This document shows positions 11,588 to 22,593 of a stretch of 64,000 nucleotides of DNA, piece by piece. The translations under genes and the position numbers were made by a program. Within the stretch, counting starts at the first letter, position 1; each line of letters starts with the position of its first letter. The notes below the pieces were generated by a model. It saw nothing but the letters and a program-made list of their open reading frames with translations. It was not told the origin of the DNA and made no database searches. Source of the DNA: Escallonia rubra (taxonomy: Eukaryota; Streptophyta; Magnoliopsida; Escalloniales; Escalloniaceae); contig JAVXUO010003232.1 in the NCBI GenBank assembly GCA_033065855.1, forward strand, positions 162,001-226,000, given 5' to 3'.

Positions 11588-12740
11588 TAGGGCTGTATAC
11601 AAACTGAGTTCGAGCCGAACATGGGTGTGTTCGAACTCGGTTCGTTTAAGTTTTGGTATGTTCGAACTCGGCTCGAGTTCGTTTAGAGCCAAAATACAAT
11701 GTTCGAACTAGACTCGAGTTTGTGACTATGAAACTCGGGCTCGACTCGTCTAACTACGAGCCGAACACGAGTTTGCAAACTCGACTCGTATTCGTGTTCT
11801 CCCTAACAACCAAATCCATAAATTTGCTCAAAAATCTCAAATTCTTCAAACAATCAAGCTATAATGAATCAAAAATTCAAAATCAAAATATAAAAGATAC
11901 ATGCAGAATAAAAAAAATGAAAAAGAGGTCTTGATCTTTTTGCGACATCACCGCTTTTTCCCCCTTCTCCCGTGGAAGCAGATTCAGGCGACTCCCGTGG
12001 AAGCAGATTCCGGTGACTCACGTGGAAGCAGATTTCGGCATCAGGATTGAAAAGAGAGAAAGAGAGAGATGTAGAGAGGCGGCGATCTGGGCGGCGATCT
12101 GTGAGGGAGAGAGGCTTGCCGATCTATGACGGGTGTACGTGTTTGAGACGAGGGAGGTGACGGGAGAGCAAGTGCGGCTGCCGGGGAGAGCAAATGTAGC
12201 TGCCGGCTGCTGCCGATCTGTGATAGGGTGTGAGTTTGAGACGAGGGAGTGTGGGTGTGTTTTTCAGACAAGGGAGATAGGGAATGGGGCGGCTGCTGCT
12301 GCTTGAGAAAGTTCGTGACTTTGAGTGTGTAGGTTTAGGTTTTAGTTTTAGTTTATATACTTAGGGCTTTTGAGATGTTGGGCTTCATAGAATGGGCTAT
12401 GTTAACAAATGGGCTTAGAGTTCATAGAATGGGCTATGTTAACAAGTGGGCTTAGAGTTTTGGGCTAATTGACTTTGAGGCCTCCAAATTAAAATTTTTA
12501 TTTATATGGTTTAAGTAAATATTAATTATTTAAACATATTATTATTAATTATTTATTTAGACGAGCTGTTCGCGAACACGTTTGTGAACATTTTGGAGTG
12601 TTCATGTTCGGCTCGTTTATTAAACGAGTTCTAAAAACTTGTTCATGTTCTGTTCGTATATTAGACGAACGAACATGAACGAGTTTTATGGAGAACGAAC
12701 CACGAGCCGTTCGTAAACGACTCGGTTCATTTACAGCCCT
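11588..12740. mobile_element. Non-autonomous hAT-like element (1.15 kb)
   Basis: The left end reads TAGGGCTGTA and the right end, read inverted, gives the same bases (TACAGCCCTA with the first base of the flank). Subterminal GTTCG/CGAAC and CTCGAG-type motifs are packed within about 200 bases of each end. An 8-base duplication flanks it, and arm B has the empty site. The TAGGG...CCCTA ends with an 8-base duplication are typical of hAT elements. No transposase frame is present. Inside are three copies of a 23-base GTGGAAGCAGATTC-containing repeat (about 11970-12035) and two copies of a 37-base repeat (about 12386-12459). The exact end is ambiguous by one base because flank and end share an A. 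Confidence 0.85.
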
Positions 12741-13472
12741 ACGGCTGTGTCTTCACAATCGATCAAAGCCCAAAAAGATGGAGGACAATGACTATGACGA
12801 TCCTTGAGGAGAATAGCTCTTAAACAACTGTTGGTAAAGCATCAACATACTCCTGATTTTTATAAGTCAGGAACGCCTTAAGTACCCAGTCCGCCTAGTC
12901 AACGCCTTGTCGACGCCTAGCCCGCCTACTACTATCATGCTTTGCCCACTTAATCTGCATCATGATAACCATCAACAATCATCCACGTTGCCACCGTCAT
13001 TGAATCCACGGTGGCAAACGTGAACCAACCCAGGCAGCTCTAACATCATACCAAAACAAGCAGCAACTTTAAATTGGAATTTAGAAAAGTTTCATGACCG
13101 CCATTAAGTCCAACATCGAAATCCAATCTCCATCAGTGCTCTGCTGCAATACCACCACATAGTGAGAAATTCAAGCATAAACCACAGAACGTAGGAGAGA
13201 AGAAAGTGAAAGAAATATAGAGAGAAAAGAAAGAGAAAGTAAGGGGCTATATGTTTAGGGCGTGTATGTCTACATTTTTTGTTGTCTATTTTTGCAATGA
13301 TGACAAAAACTTTAAACACCTAAACCTTTTGTCGACACACTTCACTGTGGTGTGAGAGAAAACACATCCATTGGTGCCCTGTTCACCTTTTTCCCTCCAC
13401 CCCTCAATCACATCTAATTAACCAAAGCTCTCTCTCTCTCTCTCACTGTGGGTTTCTGTCGACTTATCATTT
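12741..13472. other. Non-coding stretch right of the hAT-like element
   Basis: Matches arm B 43486-45170 minus the insertion there. I see no gene. A short (CT)n tract lies at about 13429-13445; in arm B it has expanded to about 34 bases (45102-45138). Confidence 0.6.
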
Positions 13473-15780
13473 CCAATGCCGAGATCTTCAACGCCTTCTC
13501 ACCCCATCCCTCAAGCTGCCCATACCAGCACAGAAGCTGTTCAAGGTGGTAGCTGCCTAGACACAGATGACGTGCAAAGACCCAGTGCACCCAAGGGGCC
13601 GAGATGCCCGTGGCTCTCTTCTCCAAATCAAGCACCCAACAGTGTGTGACCGGGGAGAACAACATTGTGTTGCCTGCAGAGCTGTTCAAGGTAATTTTTC
13701 GTCAACCCATCTCTCTTAATTTACTGTCGATCCATCTGATGCTATCCTGTGTTTCTGTTGGGTAATTTCGTTGGATTTGAGAATTGAAGCACCCAATTGG
13801 TTTTTCTGTTATGTATTCTGGCTTTTCTTACTCAGATTTGACGGTATATACTTGAAAATTCTTGTTTGATTTTTTATTGCTAACACTTGTTTCCAAAGTT
13901 GGTTAGAAGTGGTTTAGACAGTGGATTTTCTGGGTTGGACCCTTCAGTGGTGCGCAATTGGTTAGTGTAACCAGCATTGGTGCAACCCTTGTGGGTAGAA
14001 CCCTTCATCCTCCCATCCTCTTTTTGTTTCTTTCCATTTTCTATTAACCCCCCTCTGCCCTGGACACCATGATTTTGTTACTTATTTTCTCTAATTGCTA
14101 TATGTTTATCATTTACAATAGAAAGTAGCTTCTTTGTATAAGTTTATTTGTAACTATATGTTAATATGTTTATCAATATGTAGAAAGGGCATATCTGTGA
14201 TGCCCTTTCAGCATAATCTTTGTATGATTTGGTTTCTCTCAAATCCTTGCAGTTAGACTATGTAAGAGAGACAAGGATCGTTACATTTGCCACAGCCTAC
14301 GGATCAATTTCAAACCCGGGCAAATTCTAATGCGATTCTTCTTCATAATGTTCGCACGGTCTGCACGTGTCCTGACCCTATTTTTTATCACTTATACATC
14401 ACCTTCCGTTAGCTTGTTTTCTCCTCTCTGGCAGGGATGGGCATGATTATGACGGATAATAAGCAGGCAAAACTGGGTTTTTTACTTGGGCCTTTCGGGC
14501 TGCCACTAGACACGCGGTTTTGGCGATGGCTATTTTATCTGCATACATTTGGGCTCATACATGCTGTTACAAACATCTCTTTATCCATGTTAACTTCTGT
14601 TCTATCGCAGTTGGCGAGTAGTGAGGACTTGGATCCAGTGCTAAAGCATATTGTATGACGTATGTCGCACTTGCTCTAGTTTTGATTTTCGTAGCATCAG
14701 CACAGAGGTTCTGTTGAGAATTCTGATATTTTGAGCAGTGTTTTCATGTTATCTACAGGGGTCCTAATTCTAAACAATATTTTTGTGCTTAAGATTGTGG
14801 GATGCCTTAAAATGGAGAAACATGGCATGCTACGTGTTATCTTATTCCTCTTAACTCTTTTTTTCTTCCTATTTTCCTAAAATGCCTTACTCATTTCTTC
14901 TTCATTGACATTCATCATATCAGCTATATTTTCACTTCATGGTTAAAACTAAAGAGTTATATTTCTGCGTACAAGACTGGTTCTCAAATATCATATGTTG
15001 TCTTGAAATTGTTTGATGCTTTCATTTCCTGATGAATGATCACATGTTCAAGGTTTAATTTTGTTCCATAAAGATTACTGTCATTAGTGGTATATAATGT
15101 AAAGCGTGTTGGCCTCAATCCAAGTAAAGGAGATAAAAAGTTTGTATAATTTCACCTATGGTTAAGGGAAAACTGAACTTTGGTAGTTTCTTCTTTCAAC
15201 CTAATTCCCTTTTCTCGGCCATATCTTTTGGAGTGATAACTAATGGGTGGTTGTTTGGCCGGAGTCCAGCAAACCTCACAAACTTGGCTAACTTCTCTTT
15301 GGTCTACGTATTCAGCAAGACAATGCATATACGTGGATGGGAAAATCTTTGATTTTTATTTTTCTCTGCTTCTGGTTGCTTTAGGATAAGAAAAATGGAG
15401 GGTCTCTTCAAGTGGAAAAGCATGTGGTTGTGACAAAGTCTTTCCTTCCATTTTCTTGAATTTCCTAGGTGTACATAGTTTATACATATCCAGAGTTTAA
15501 CGGCTCCATGGATCCACCAAACGGATGCTTGATGGTTTCCTTGATGGGCTCCACTCAAATTGCACACGGCTTTGTGAACTTGACCGTTGCCATTAGTGTT
15601 GCGACTTGGATCTATGAAGCCGCCGTGGCGCTTTTACACATGGCTGACCTGAATTTGCTATACACATCATTTCGGAAGTCATATGAAAGAGATGTTTTAC
15701 GGTTGAATCAAGGAGCCCTCAAGGTTTTAGAATTACAATCCTGGTTATTATTGCCTGATGCTTATGCCGTGGTTGATTAA
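13473..15780 (+). pseudogene. Unrecognised multi-exon gene remnant, arm A
   Basis: Exon-like islands lie in order. An island ending VTGENNIVLPAELFK at 13690 is followed at once by GTAATTT, a donor-like site. A block after TTGCAG at 14253 gives LDYVRETRIVTFATAYGS. Another follows CAGGG near 14435 (MTDNKQAKLGFLLGPFGLPL), and a short one follows CTATCGCAG near 14611. The last, from 15469 after TTTCCTAG, is an open frame of 103 codons to the stop at 15778-15780 and includes two mildly hydrophobic segments. Arm B carries all the islands. I do not recognise the family. Between arms the last frame differs at eight bases, six of them amino-acid changing, which argues against selection on the protein. 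Confidence 0.45.
14131..14135. other. Empty copia insertion site
   Basis: TCTTT occurs once here between GAAAGTAGCT and GTATAAGTTT. In arm B the same flanks are separated by the copia element with TCTTT on both sides (45831-45835 and 51112-51116). Confidence 0.95.
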
Positions 15781-16838
15781 GTAGCCAGTGTCTTAGTTCA
15801 TTAAATTTTTGGCATGTGACTATCCCAGTGGTGTGTTTAGGGTCTTAGTAATTTTTGGATCATGAAGATGATTGTGTCTAATTGGCAATTAGGATTAACT
15901 TTACATAACCTTTGGAATTATGTACCGTGATTGTTGTGACAGAAATATCAAGGGTATAGGTGGCCTTGGCTTGTAGCGGATTGTAGGCATGGCCTTTGTT
16001 GACCAGCATATCACTTTATCGACATTCAGTTGTTGATGAACCAAATTTGTGATTTACGATATCAAAGGGTGGGTTTGGTTTAGATGGGGTGATATTGTCT
16101 TCTTAGTTTGACAGACTTGCATCAGAATAGGAAAAGAATGTGATGTATTATTCAAGTCACCGCATGTATGTCGAAGACATCTATGCTTTCCATTTACTGA
16201 TCAACCCAAGTCGTGGCCTTGTTTTGGATGCAAGAGCAATGAATTTTCTAGTGTCTAAATTGCAGTAGCCTTATAATGCTAACATGATACATGTAGTTCA
16301 GAATGAAAATAGGGAGGACATTTCTGCTTCTAAGTTCTTCATGATAGGCATACCATTTTTTATTCCAACAGGTTAGAGTAAGTAGGTAAACCAATGGTTC
16401 TGTTCATTTGTATGCACATGTAATTTGAAAAAAGAGCATCTCCATTTCTCCTTTGGAAATGGGAGAATCTGGGCGTTAAAGGCTGTAGGATGCAAATCGC
16501 CCCTTCATCTTTAGGCCCCATGTCCGGGGACCCCTCTTATTTTGTTCGTTCTCGTTTCATATCACATCCGAGAACTACGACCACGTGAAGTTCATGTGCA
16601 ATGCTCTTTAGACGCTCGCCCCCACCCAAACACACACAAAAGAAGGAAAGGGAAATGAAAAAAGATCTCGTTCAAGCTTGAAAGGAAGCATGTATCCTGC
16701 ATTATGATGTAGTGTAATGTGTTTATTGCTATATTGAACATTATATATTTTGGCAAAGCTTAATGCAGACACTAGCTGTCCAGTTTTATTTAGCAGGTAC
16801 ACTGATATTTGGTACAAAATTAAGACTATTCCGATTCC

Positions 16839-18899
16839 GAACCGTGCATATTACCTTAATTAACTTTTTGGTTGCAAGCTTGTTACTCATCCGTAACCGT
16901 GCATATTACCTTAGCATGAGCGCTTGCATGTGTGTGCGTGCCCACACGCGAGAGAGACTCAACGAGAATATATGGGGGATATAAGAGTTCTTACATTGGC
17001 AAATATAAACCGTCTGACCTTTACGACTACTGGAATGGTCCCAATGAACATCTTAACACAATGCACGAGTTCAATCTTGTATATCAGCAATCTTCTTAGA
17101 CTCTCGTTCCTTTGTTTTTCGATTGGATTTGTTCCAGTTATGCTTCACAAGTTGATATATAATCATCGCAATTCAAATCCGTATCATACGACACATGAAT
17201 GTAACATGATTCATTGCGTAAGAAGAAAGAAGGAAAAATAGTTAAAAGAATTTCATTAAACCATATAAATAAGAAGTCGTGCTAACACACAACAGATCAC
17301 CCGGCATTGTCAGTATAATGGTGTTTCTGATACGATATCTCGTACACACAAACTCCGTTCAATTGGAAAATATATCGTTCGTATTAACATATTACATTAA
17401 GAACCTGCTATTGGAAAAGAAGATCTCAATTTATTCCCAAGATGGTAGCACTTGATATTGATGGGGTATGGACCAAGCTCAACGTAGTTGTCCTCCCCAC
17501 CCATCGCGACCTCTTCTCTCAACTGTCGTCGCCACCTTTGATTGGAATACCGCCGCCACCTTAGCCACCATTACATAAACCCGTCACAAAAACCCACCAC
17601 ACCATCAATTTTGCTCTAGATCCCGTCACAACCATCAATTTCTACCATACACGAAGCCTAGAACCCTTCTTCCTCAATTTGATCACAATAAACCCTAGAT
17701 CCCCAACTTTTGACCTGATATTCCAAAAATACCCTCCTGAGTTCAGCTATTTGCCTGAATTTTGGTCGGAATATGGTCGGAGGTGATCGGTGCCACATTT
17801 ATGAAAGTTTGGGTGATAGATAGGTAAAAATAACTTTGTGGTGTAGAGAGCTATCGCGAGCAAACTTAGTGGCGCCAGTGCAATTAACCCAATGAAAAAT
17901 TGAAAAGTGATCGCTTCTTGTGATACATCCCAAAAATAAAAGTTATCAGTTGTTGTGGGAAGGATTGACTGTTAAAGATTATTTTAATTTATTATTAAAA
18001 TGTTTGAGTGTTCTACAAAAGTTTTACACATGATTGAAGTTCAACGGTTATAAAGTGATGACTATTCTTATCTCATGTAACATCGTGAAATATTGAGATT
18101 AAACAATAAAAAAGAAAAATCTTTTAGTTTGTGAAGTATTTATCTAAAAATTTTGAAATATGATTTTCATAATTTACCTTGATATATTTTATGTTGTTGT
18201 TTAAAGTCCATTTGAGATGTTAATAATCAAATTTAAGGCCTAATATGTACATTCTACGGTTAATTATCATTTTTATTTATCATAAAAGTGTCATATCATT
18301 CTATACAAACTTTTCAAAAGATTGAGATAAATAATTAGATAATGGTGATTGTTCTTATCCTCAAATAGACCGTAGATTGTCGGTAAAAGTTCATATTATA
18401 TGGTATACTTAGGTAATTAAAGTCATACATAAGTCCTAGTAAGTTCATTTATCGATTAAGAGTATATAAAACAGTTTTGGACTTATATATGAGCTATAAT
18501 ATTTATATTCAGATTTAATTTTTATTTCACGCACTATTAGATTTTTTTTTTGTAATTAATTTATTTAAGTCCTAGTAATCAAACTAAGTCCTAGTAACTT
18601 AATCAGTTGATGGTGTGAACCTTTAGAATTTGAGGTTGTGTAATTAAAAGTAAGTTTTTGGAGTAAAATGTTATTTTAATATCTCAAAGTTATTTTTTTA
18701 AAATTAGTCATATTTGGTTTGATTTTTTTCTATAAGAGTGTGATTTATGTAAGTTTTTTATGTTACATAATTAAAACTAATTTCTTAACTATCATATTAT
18801 TTTGATTGTTTAAAAATACTTCTAGATTTATCTTTTTCTCAAAAATTTCTTTGAATACGAAAATGGTTCCTTCTATCAATTACCTTGTGTAGAATTTTG
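16839..18899. other. AT-rich non-coding stretch between arm A and the chromovirus
   Basis: Homology to arm B stops at 16838. A 19-base sequence starting AACCGTGCATATT occurs twice (about 16840 and 16894). From about 17960 to 18880 the sequence is very AT-rich with no recognisable coding content. I found no 5' LTR of the neighbouring chromovirus here. Confidence 0.6.
17895..17955. repeat. Short block repeated at 55565-55624
   Basis: About 60 bases starting AAAAATTGAAAAGTGATCGC recur at 55565 with two differences. The sequence on both sides differs between the two places. It may mark the right edge of the duplicated unit, or be a separate small repeat. Confidence 0.75.
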
Positions 18900-18939
18900 A
18901 AGACGAGGCCAAGCCAACAACTGTGAAATTAGAGCAAGT

Positions 18940-19212
18940 GGACACACTGGTTCACCAACATGCCTCAGGTGTAACCAGTTTCACCCAGGACGACCATGTA
19001 GGTGGGAATTAAGAACATGTTTGAGATGTGAACAAGAAGGACATCTTGCTAGGAATTACGCTAGGGCAGGACAACAAAACCAAATAGGAAGGGATTCTGC
19101 AAAACCTCGAGCGACGACGAGAGTATTTGTAATGACCCAGCAGTACGCGCAGACATCTGACTCGGTGGTTACAGACTTACGGGTACACTCTCTATATCCT
19201 ATACTTTTGTAA
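18940..19212 (+). pseudogene. Chromovirus gag C-terminus with zinc knuckle
   Basis: The reading gives TCLRCNQFHPGRPC followed by CLRCEQEGHLARNY. The second is a CX2CX4HX4C nucleic-acid-binding knuckle whose final Cys is replaced by Tyr. Upstream gag is missing, which matches the 5' truncation. Confidence 0.75.
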
Positions 19213-19631
19213 AGGTGTTAATTAATTCCAGTGCTACACATTCATTTGCATCTCCTACCTTTATTAAGTGATTAGGCAAACACTTAGAGCATTTGGACAT
19301 TCAGCTACACATTTCTACCCCATTTGGGGACGGTATGATTGCGGGTCAAGTAGTTAAGGTTTGCTCAGTCAATATTAGTGGTAAAGAGTTAGCGGCAAAT
19401 CTAATTTGCTTGGATATGTTGAAATTTGATGTCACACTGGGGGTGGATTGGTTAACAGCTTTCCATGCCTCTGTGGATTTCTTTAATAAGAGAGTGACCT
19501 TTAACATCCCAGGCCAAGCCCAATTTATCTATCAAGGATCTAGCATTACATTGCCTCCACCTAAGATTTTGCTTTGCAAGCTAGCTGAATTCTTAGGAAA
19601 GGTTGTCGTGGGTACTTGGCTTATGTGGTAG
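19213..19631 (+). pseudogene. Chromovirus aspartic protease remnant
   Basis: The active-site region reads VLINSSATHSFAS, where intact relatives have DSGATHSF. The catalytic Asp is replaced by Asn (19224-19226) and the Gly by Ser. Downstream, from 19293, the frame gives the family-typical VTLGVDWLTAFHASVDF. The protease would normally cut the gag-pol polyprotein. It is inactive here, and a stop interrupts the frame near 19268. Confidence 0.8.
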
Positions 19632-19639
19632 ACATCCAG

Positions 19640-20565
19640 CAGAATAAATTAAGACTAGAAGACATTGCTTTGGTGAAGGAATTCTCTGAGGTGTTTCCAG
19701 ATGATTTTCCAGCAATGCTACCGGATAGGGAAGTTGAATTTGGTATTGAGTTAATTCCTGGGACTGCCCCAATATCTAAGGCGATGTATCATATGTCACC
19801 CATGGAGTTGAGGGAATCAAAGACACAGTTACAAGATGTGCTTGACTAAGGATTCATTCGCCCTAGTGTTTCCCCTTTTGGTGAGCCGGTGCTGTTTGTG
19901 AAGAAAAAGGATGGCACGATGAGGTTGTGCATCGATTATAGAGAGCTGAACAATGTGACAATAAGAAACCATTACCCGTTGCCTCGTATAGATGATTTGT
20001 TTGATCAGTTACAGGAGAAAAATGGTTCTAAAAAATTGATCTTCGTTTTGGATATCACCAGTTAAAAGTCCAAGCCAAAGATGTGCCAAAGATGGCCTTC
20101 CGCATTAGGTACGGGCATTACAAGTTTTTAATCATGCCGTTTGGTTTGACTAATGCTCCGACGGCATTTATGGATTTAATGAATCGAGTATTCAAACCTT
20201 TCTTGGATTAATTTGTAGTGGTGTTCACTGATGACATATTGATATATTCTAAGACAAAGGAAGAACATGAACAACACTTAAAGACGGTATTACAAATTTT
20301 AAGGAAAAAGAAGTTGTATGCTAAACTTAAGAAGTGTGAGTTTTGGCTTGATAGTGTTGCATTCTTGGGGCATGTGGTATCAAAAGAGGAGATATTGGTC
20401 GACCCCAAGAAGATAGAGGCGGTTGTTAACTGGAACAAACCTACCACGGTTACAAAGGTTCGGAGTTTCTTAGGGCTAGCTGACTATTACAAGCTATTTG
20501 TAGAAGGGTTCTCACGAATAACAACACCTTTGACTCGCCTAACGCAAAAAGGGAGTAAAGTTTGA
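19640..20565 (+). pseudogene. Chromovirus reverse transcriptase remnant
   Basis: From about 19670 the frame gives EFSEVFPDDFPAMLPDREVE. After a TAA in place of a sense codon near 19847 come [20 protein letters not shown] and [15 protein letters not shown], which are standard Ty3/gypsy RT motifs. A frameshift near 20020-20065 follows. The catalytic box appears as [12 protein letters not shown] at about 20215-20245; both Asp residues remain, but the usual hydrophobic residue before them is Thr. The thumb/connection part FLGHVVSKE...[10 protein letters not shown] follows to 20565. Confidence 0.85.
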
Positions 20566-21067
20566 GTGGAATGGAGATTGTGAAAATAGTTTCCAAAAGT
20601 TGAAGGAGAGACCTATTATTGCACCGATACTTGCTCTGTCTTGCGGGTCTGGCGGATTTACCATCTATAGTGATGCTTCGCGTAAAGGTCTAGGGTGTGA
20701 ACTAATATAGAATGGGAAGGTGATCGCATATGCTTCCCGACAGTTGAAGCCTTACGAGAATAATTATCCAACTTATGACTTAGAACTGGCAGCCGTAATA
20801 TTCACTCTAAAGATTTGGAGACATGATCTCTATGGAGAAACTTGTAAGATATTCACCGACCACAAGAGTTTAAAATACATCTTTACTCAGAAAGAGTTAA
20901 ATTTAAGACAGAGGCGATGGTTAGAATTACTCAAGGATTATGATGTTGATATCAAATATCATCCAAGTAAGGAAAACGTGGTGGCTAATTCACTCAGTAG
21001 GAAGTCGTCATCATCGTTGGCCTCGTTACTCACTAAGAAGAGACACATATTGGAAGATATGAGGTGA
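20566..21067 (+). pseudogene. Chromovirus RNase H remnant
   Basis: After a frameshift, the frame 20720-21067 gives [20 protein letters not shown], then [15 protein letters not shown], then [11 protein letters not shown], and ends [10 protein letters not shown]. These are the hallmark Ty3/gypsy RNase H blocks; the last normally reads NVVADALSR, so the Asp is lost. A TAG near 20708 separates the N-terminal part. Confidence 0.85.
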
Positions 21068-22001
21068 ATGAACGCTAATTTTAGGATTTGGGGCTTGGAC
21101 AATGATGGTATACTTAGAACCATGATGGTGCGACCTATGTTGCTCGATAAAATCAAGGTTGCCCAGGAAAATGATGATCACCTAAGCAAGATTACTGATG
21201 AAGTAAAGAACGGTAGTAAATCAGAATATACGCTACAAGGAGGAGTACTCCAGTTCAGGGATAGAAACTGTGTTCCAAATGACTCTGACCTAAAAGGAGA
21301 AATTTTGGAAGAAGTCCATAGATCAGGCTACTCGATCCACCTTGCAAGCACAATGATGTATAGGGATCTTTGTGAGAACTTTTGGCGGGGCAACATGAAA
21401 ATTAAAATTGCTGAATTTGTGTCTAGATGCCTGGTGTGTCAGCAGGTGAAAGCTGAACATCAAAGACATGCCGGTTTGCTATAGCCTTTGCCTATACCGT
21501 AGTGGAAGTGGGAGCACATAACCATGAACTTCGTCTCGGGGCTACCTAAGACTAGTTCTGCACACGACACTATCCGGGTAATTGTGGATCAACTCACCAA
21601 GTGTGCACACTTCTTGCCTACTCGAACTACTTATTCAATGGACAAGTGAGCCATCATCTATGTGAAAGAAATAGTTCGACTCCATTGTATCTGATAGGGA
21701 CCCTCGCTTTGCATCAAAGTTCTGGGGTAGTTTGCAGTGAGCATTTGGTATTATATTAGATTTTAGCACTATTTTTCACCCTCAAACAAATGGTCATACG
21801 GAGAGGACTATTCAAACCTTGGAAGATATGTTGCGGGCATGTGTGCTTGACTTTAAGGGCAACTTGGATGATCATCTGCCATTGATAGAATTTTCATATA
21901 ATAACAACTATCCAAGTAGCATTAGGATGGCCTCTTTTGAGGCTTTATACGGACGAAAGTGCAGATCTCCTCTTTGCTGGGACGAAGTAGGAGAAAGGTA
22001 G
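21068..22001 (+). pseudogene. Chromovirus integrase remnant
   Basis: The zinc-binding N-terminus is seen as HRSGYSIHLA and CLVCQQVKAEHQ. The core includes VSDRDPRFASKF (second Asp present), then [20 protein letters not shown] (Glu present) and [21 protein letters not shown] stop follows HAGLL at about 21482, and there are further frame changes near 21650-21740. Confidence 0.85.
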
Positions 22002-22139
22002 CTGTTGGGACCAGAACTAGTACAACTGACATCTGAAAAGGTTAAAATGATTAGGGAGAGATTACAGGGTACTCAAAGTAGGTAGAAGAGTTATGCTGAT
22101 GTACGTAGGCGAGAGTTGGAGTTTCAGGTGGGTGATCAC

Positions 22140-22593
22140 GTATATTACCAATGAAAAAGGTAGTTCGGTTTGGAAAAAAAGGCAAGTTGAGTCCGAGATA
22201 TGTGGGACCCTTTGAAGTGCTGGATAGAGTTGGTTCTCTCATCTACCGGGTTGCTCACCTACCTGAGCTAGAAAATATGCATAATGTGTTCCATATGTTT
22301 ATGTTAAGGAAATGTATTCCAGACCCTACACATGTGTTACAACCAAAGCCATTACAAATCAGAGAAGACTTCACGTACATAGAGCATCCTGTCCAGATTC
22401 TAGATCATAAGGTGCAGATGCTTCGCACTAAGAAGATTTCGCTCGTCAAAGTCCTTTGGAGAAACCATACCATGGAAGAAGCCACTTGGGAAACTGAAGC
22501 CTTGATGCGACAGAGATATCCATACCTGTTTGCAAATGAAGGTACTATACTACAATTTCGAGGACGCAATTCTCTTAAGACGGGGAGAATGTA
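22140..22593 (+). pseudogene. Chromovirus integrase tail and chromodomain
   Basis: GKLSPRYVGPFEVLDRVG and HNVFHMFMLRKCIPDPTHV are the integrase C-terminal GPF/VFH motifs. The chromodomain-like end reads LVKVLWRNHTMEEATWETE through RYPYLF. In chromoviruses this domain steers integration to marked chromatin. This segment is the best preserved part (147 codons open). Confidence 0.85.
22578..22589 (+). other. Polypurine tract of the chromovirus
   Basis: The purine-rich AAGACGGGGAGAA directly precedes the LTR start TGTAACACC, the usual arrangement for plus-strand priming. Confidence 0.75.

Larger units (their letters stand above)
1..16838. repeat. Segmental duplication, arm A (left part outside window)
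   Basis: Position 1 here matches position 31559 onward, and the match runs in the same order and orientation to 16838/53685, interrupted only by insertions and deletions in one arm or the other. Matching landmarks include gag (3141 and 34653), the F-box remnant (7534 and 39490), the 103-codon frame (15469 and 52460) and many non-coding blocks. Base differences look like 2 to 4 percent by eye. The arm is cut by the window start, so its left edge is unknown. Confidence 0.95.
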
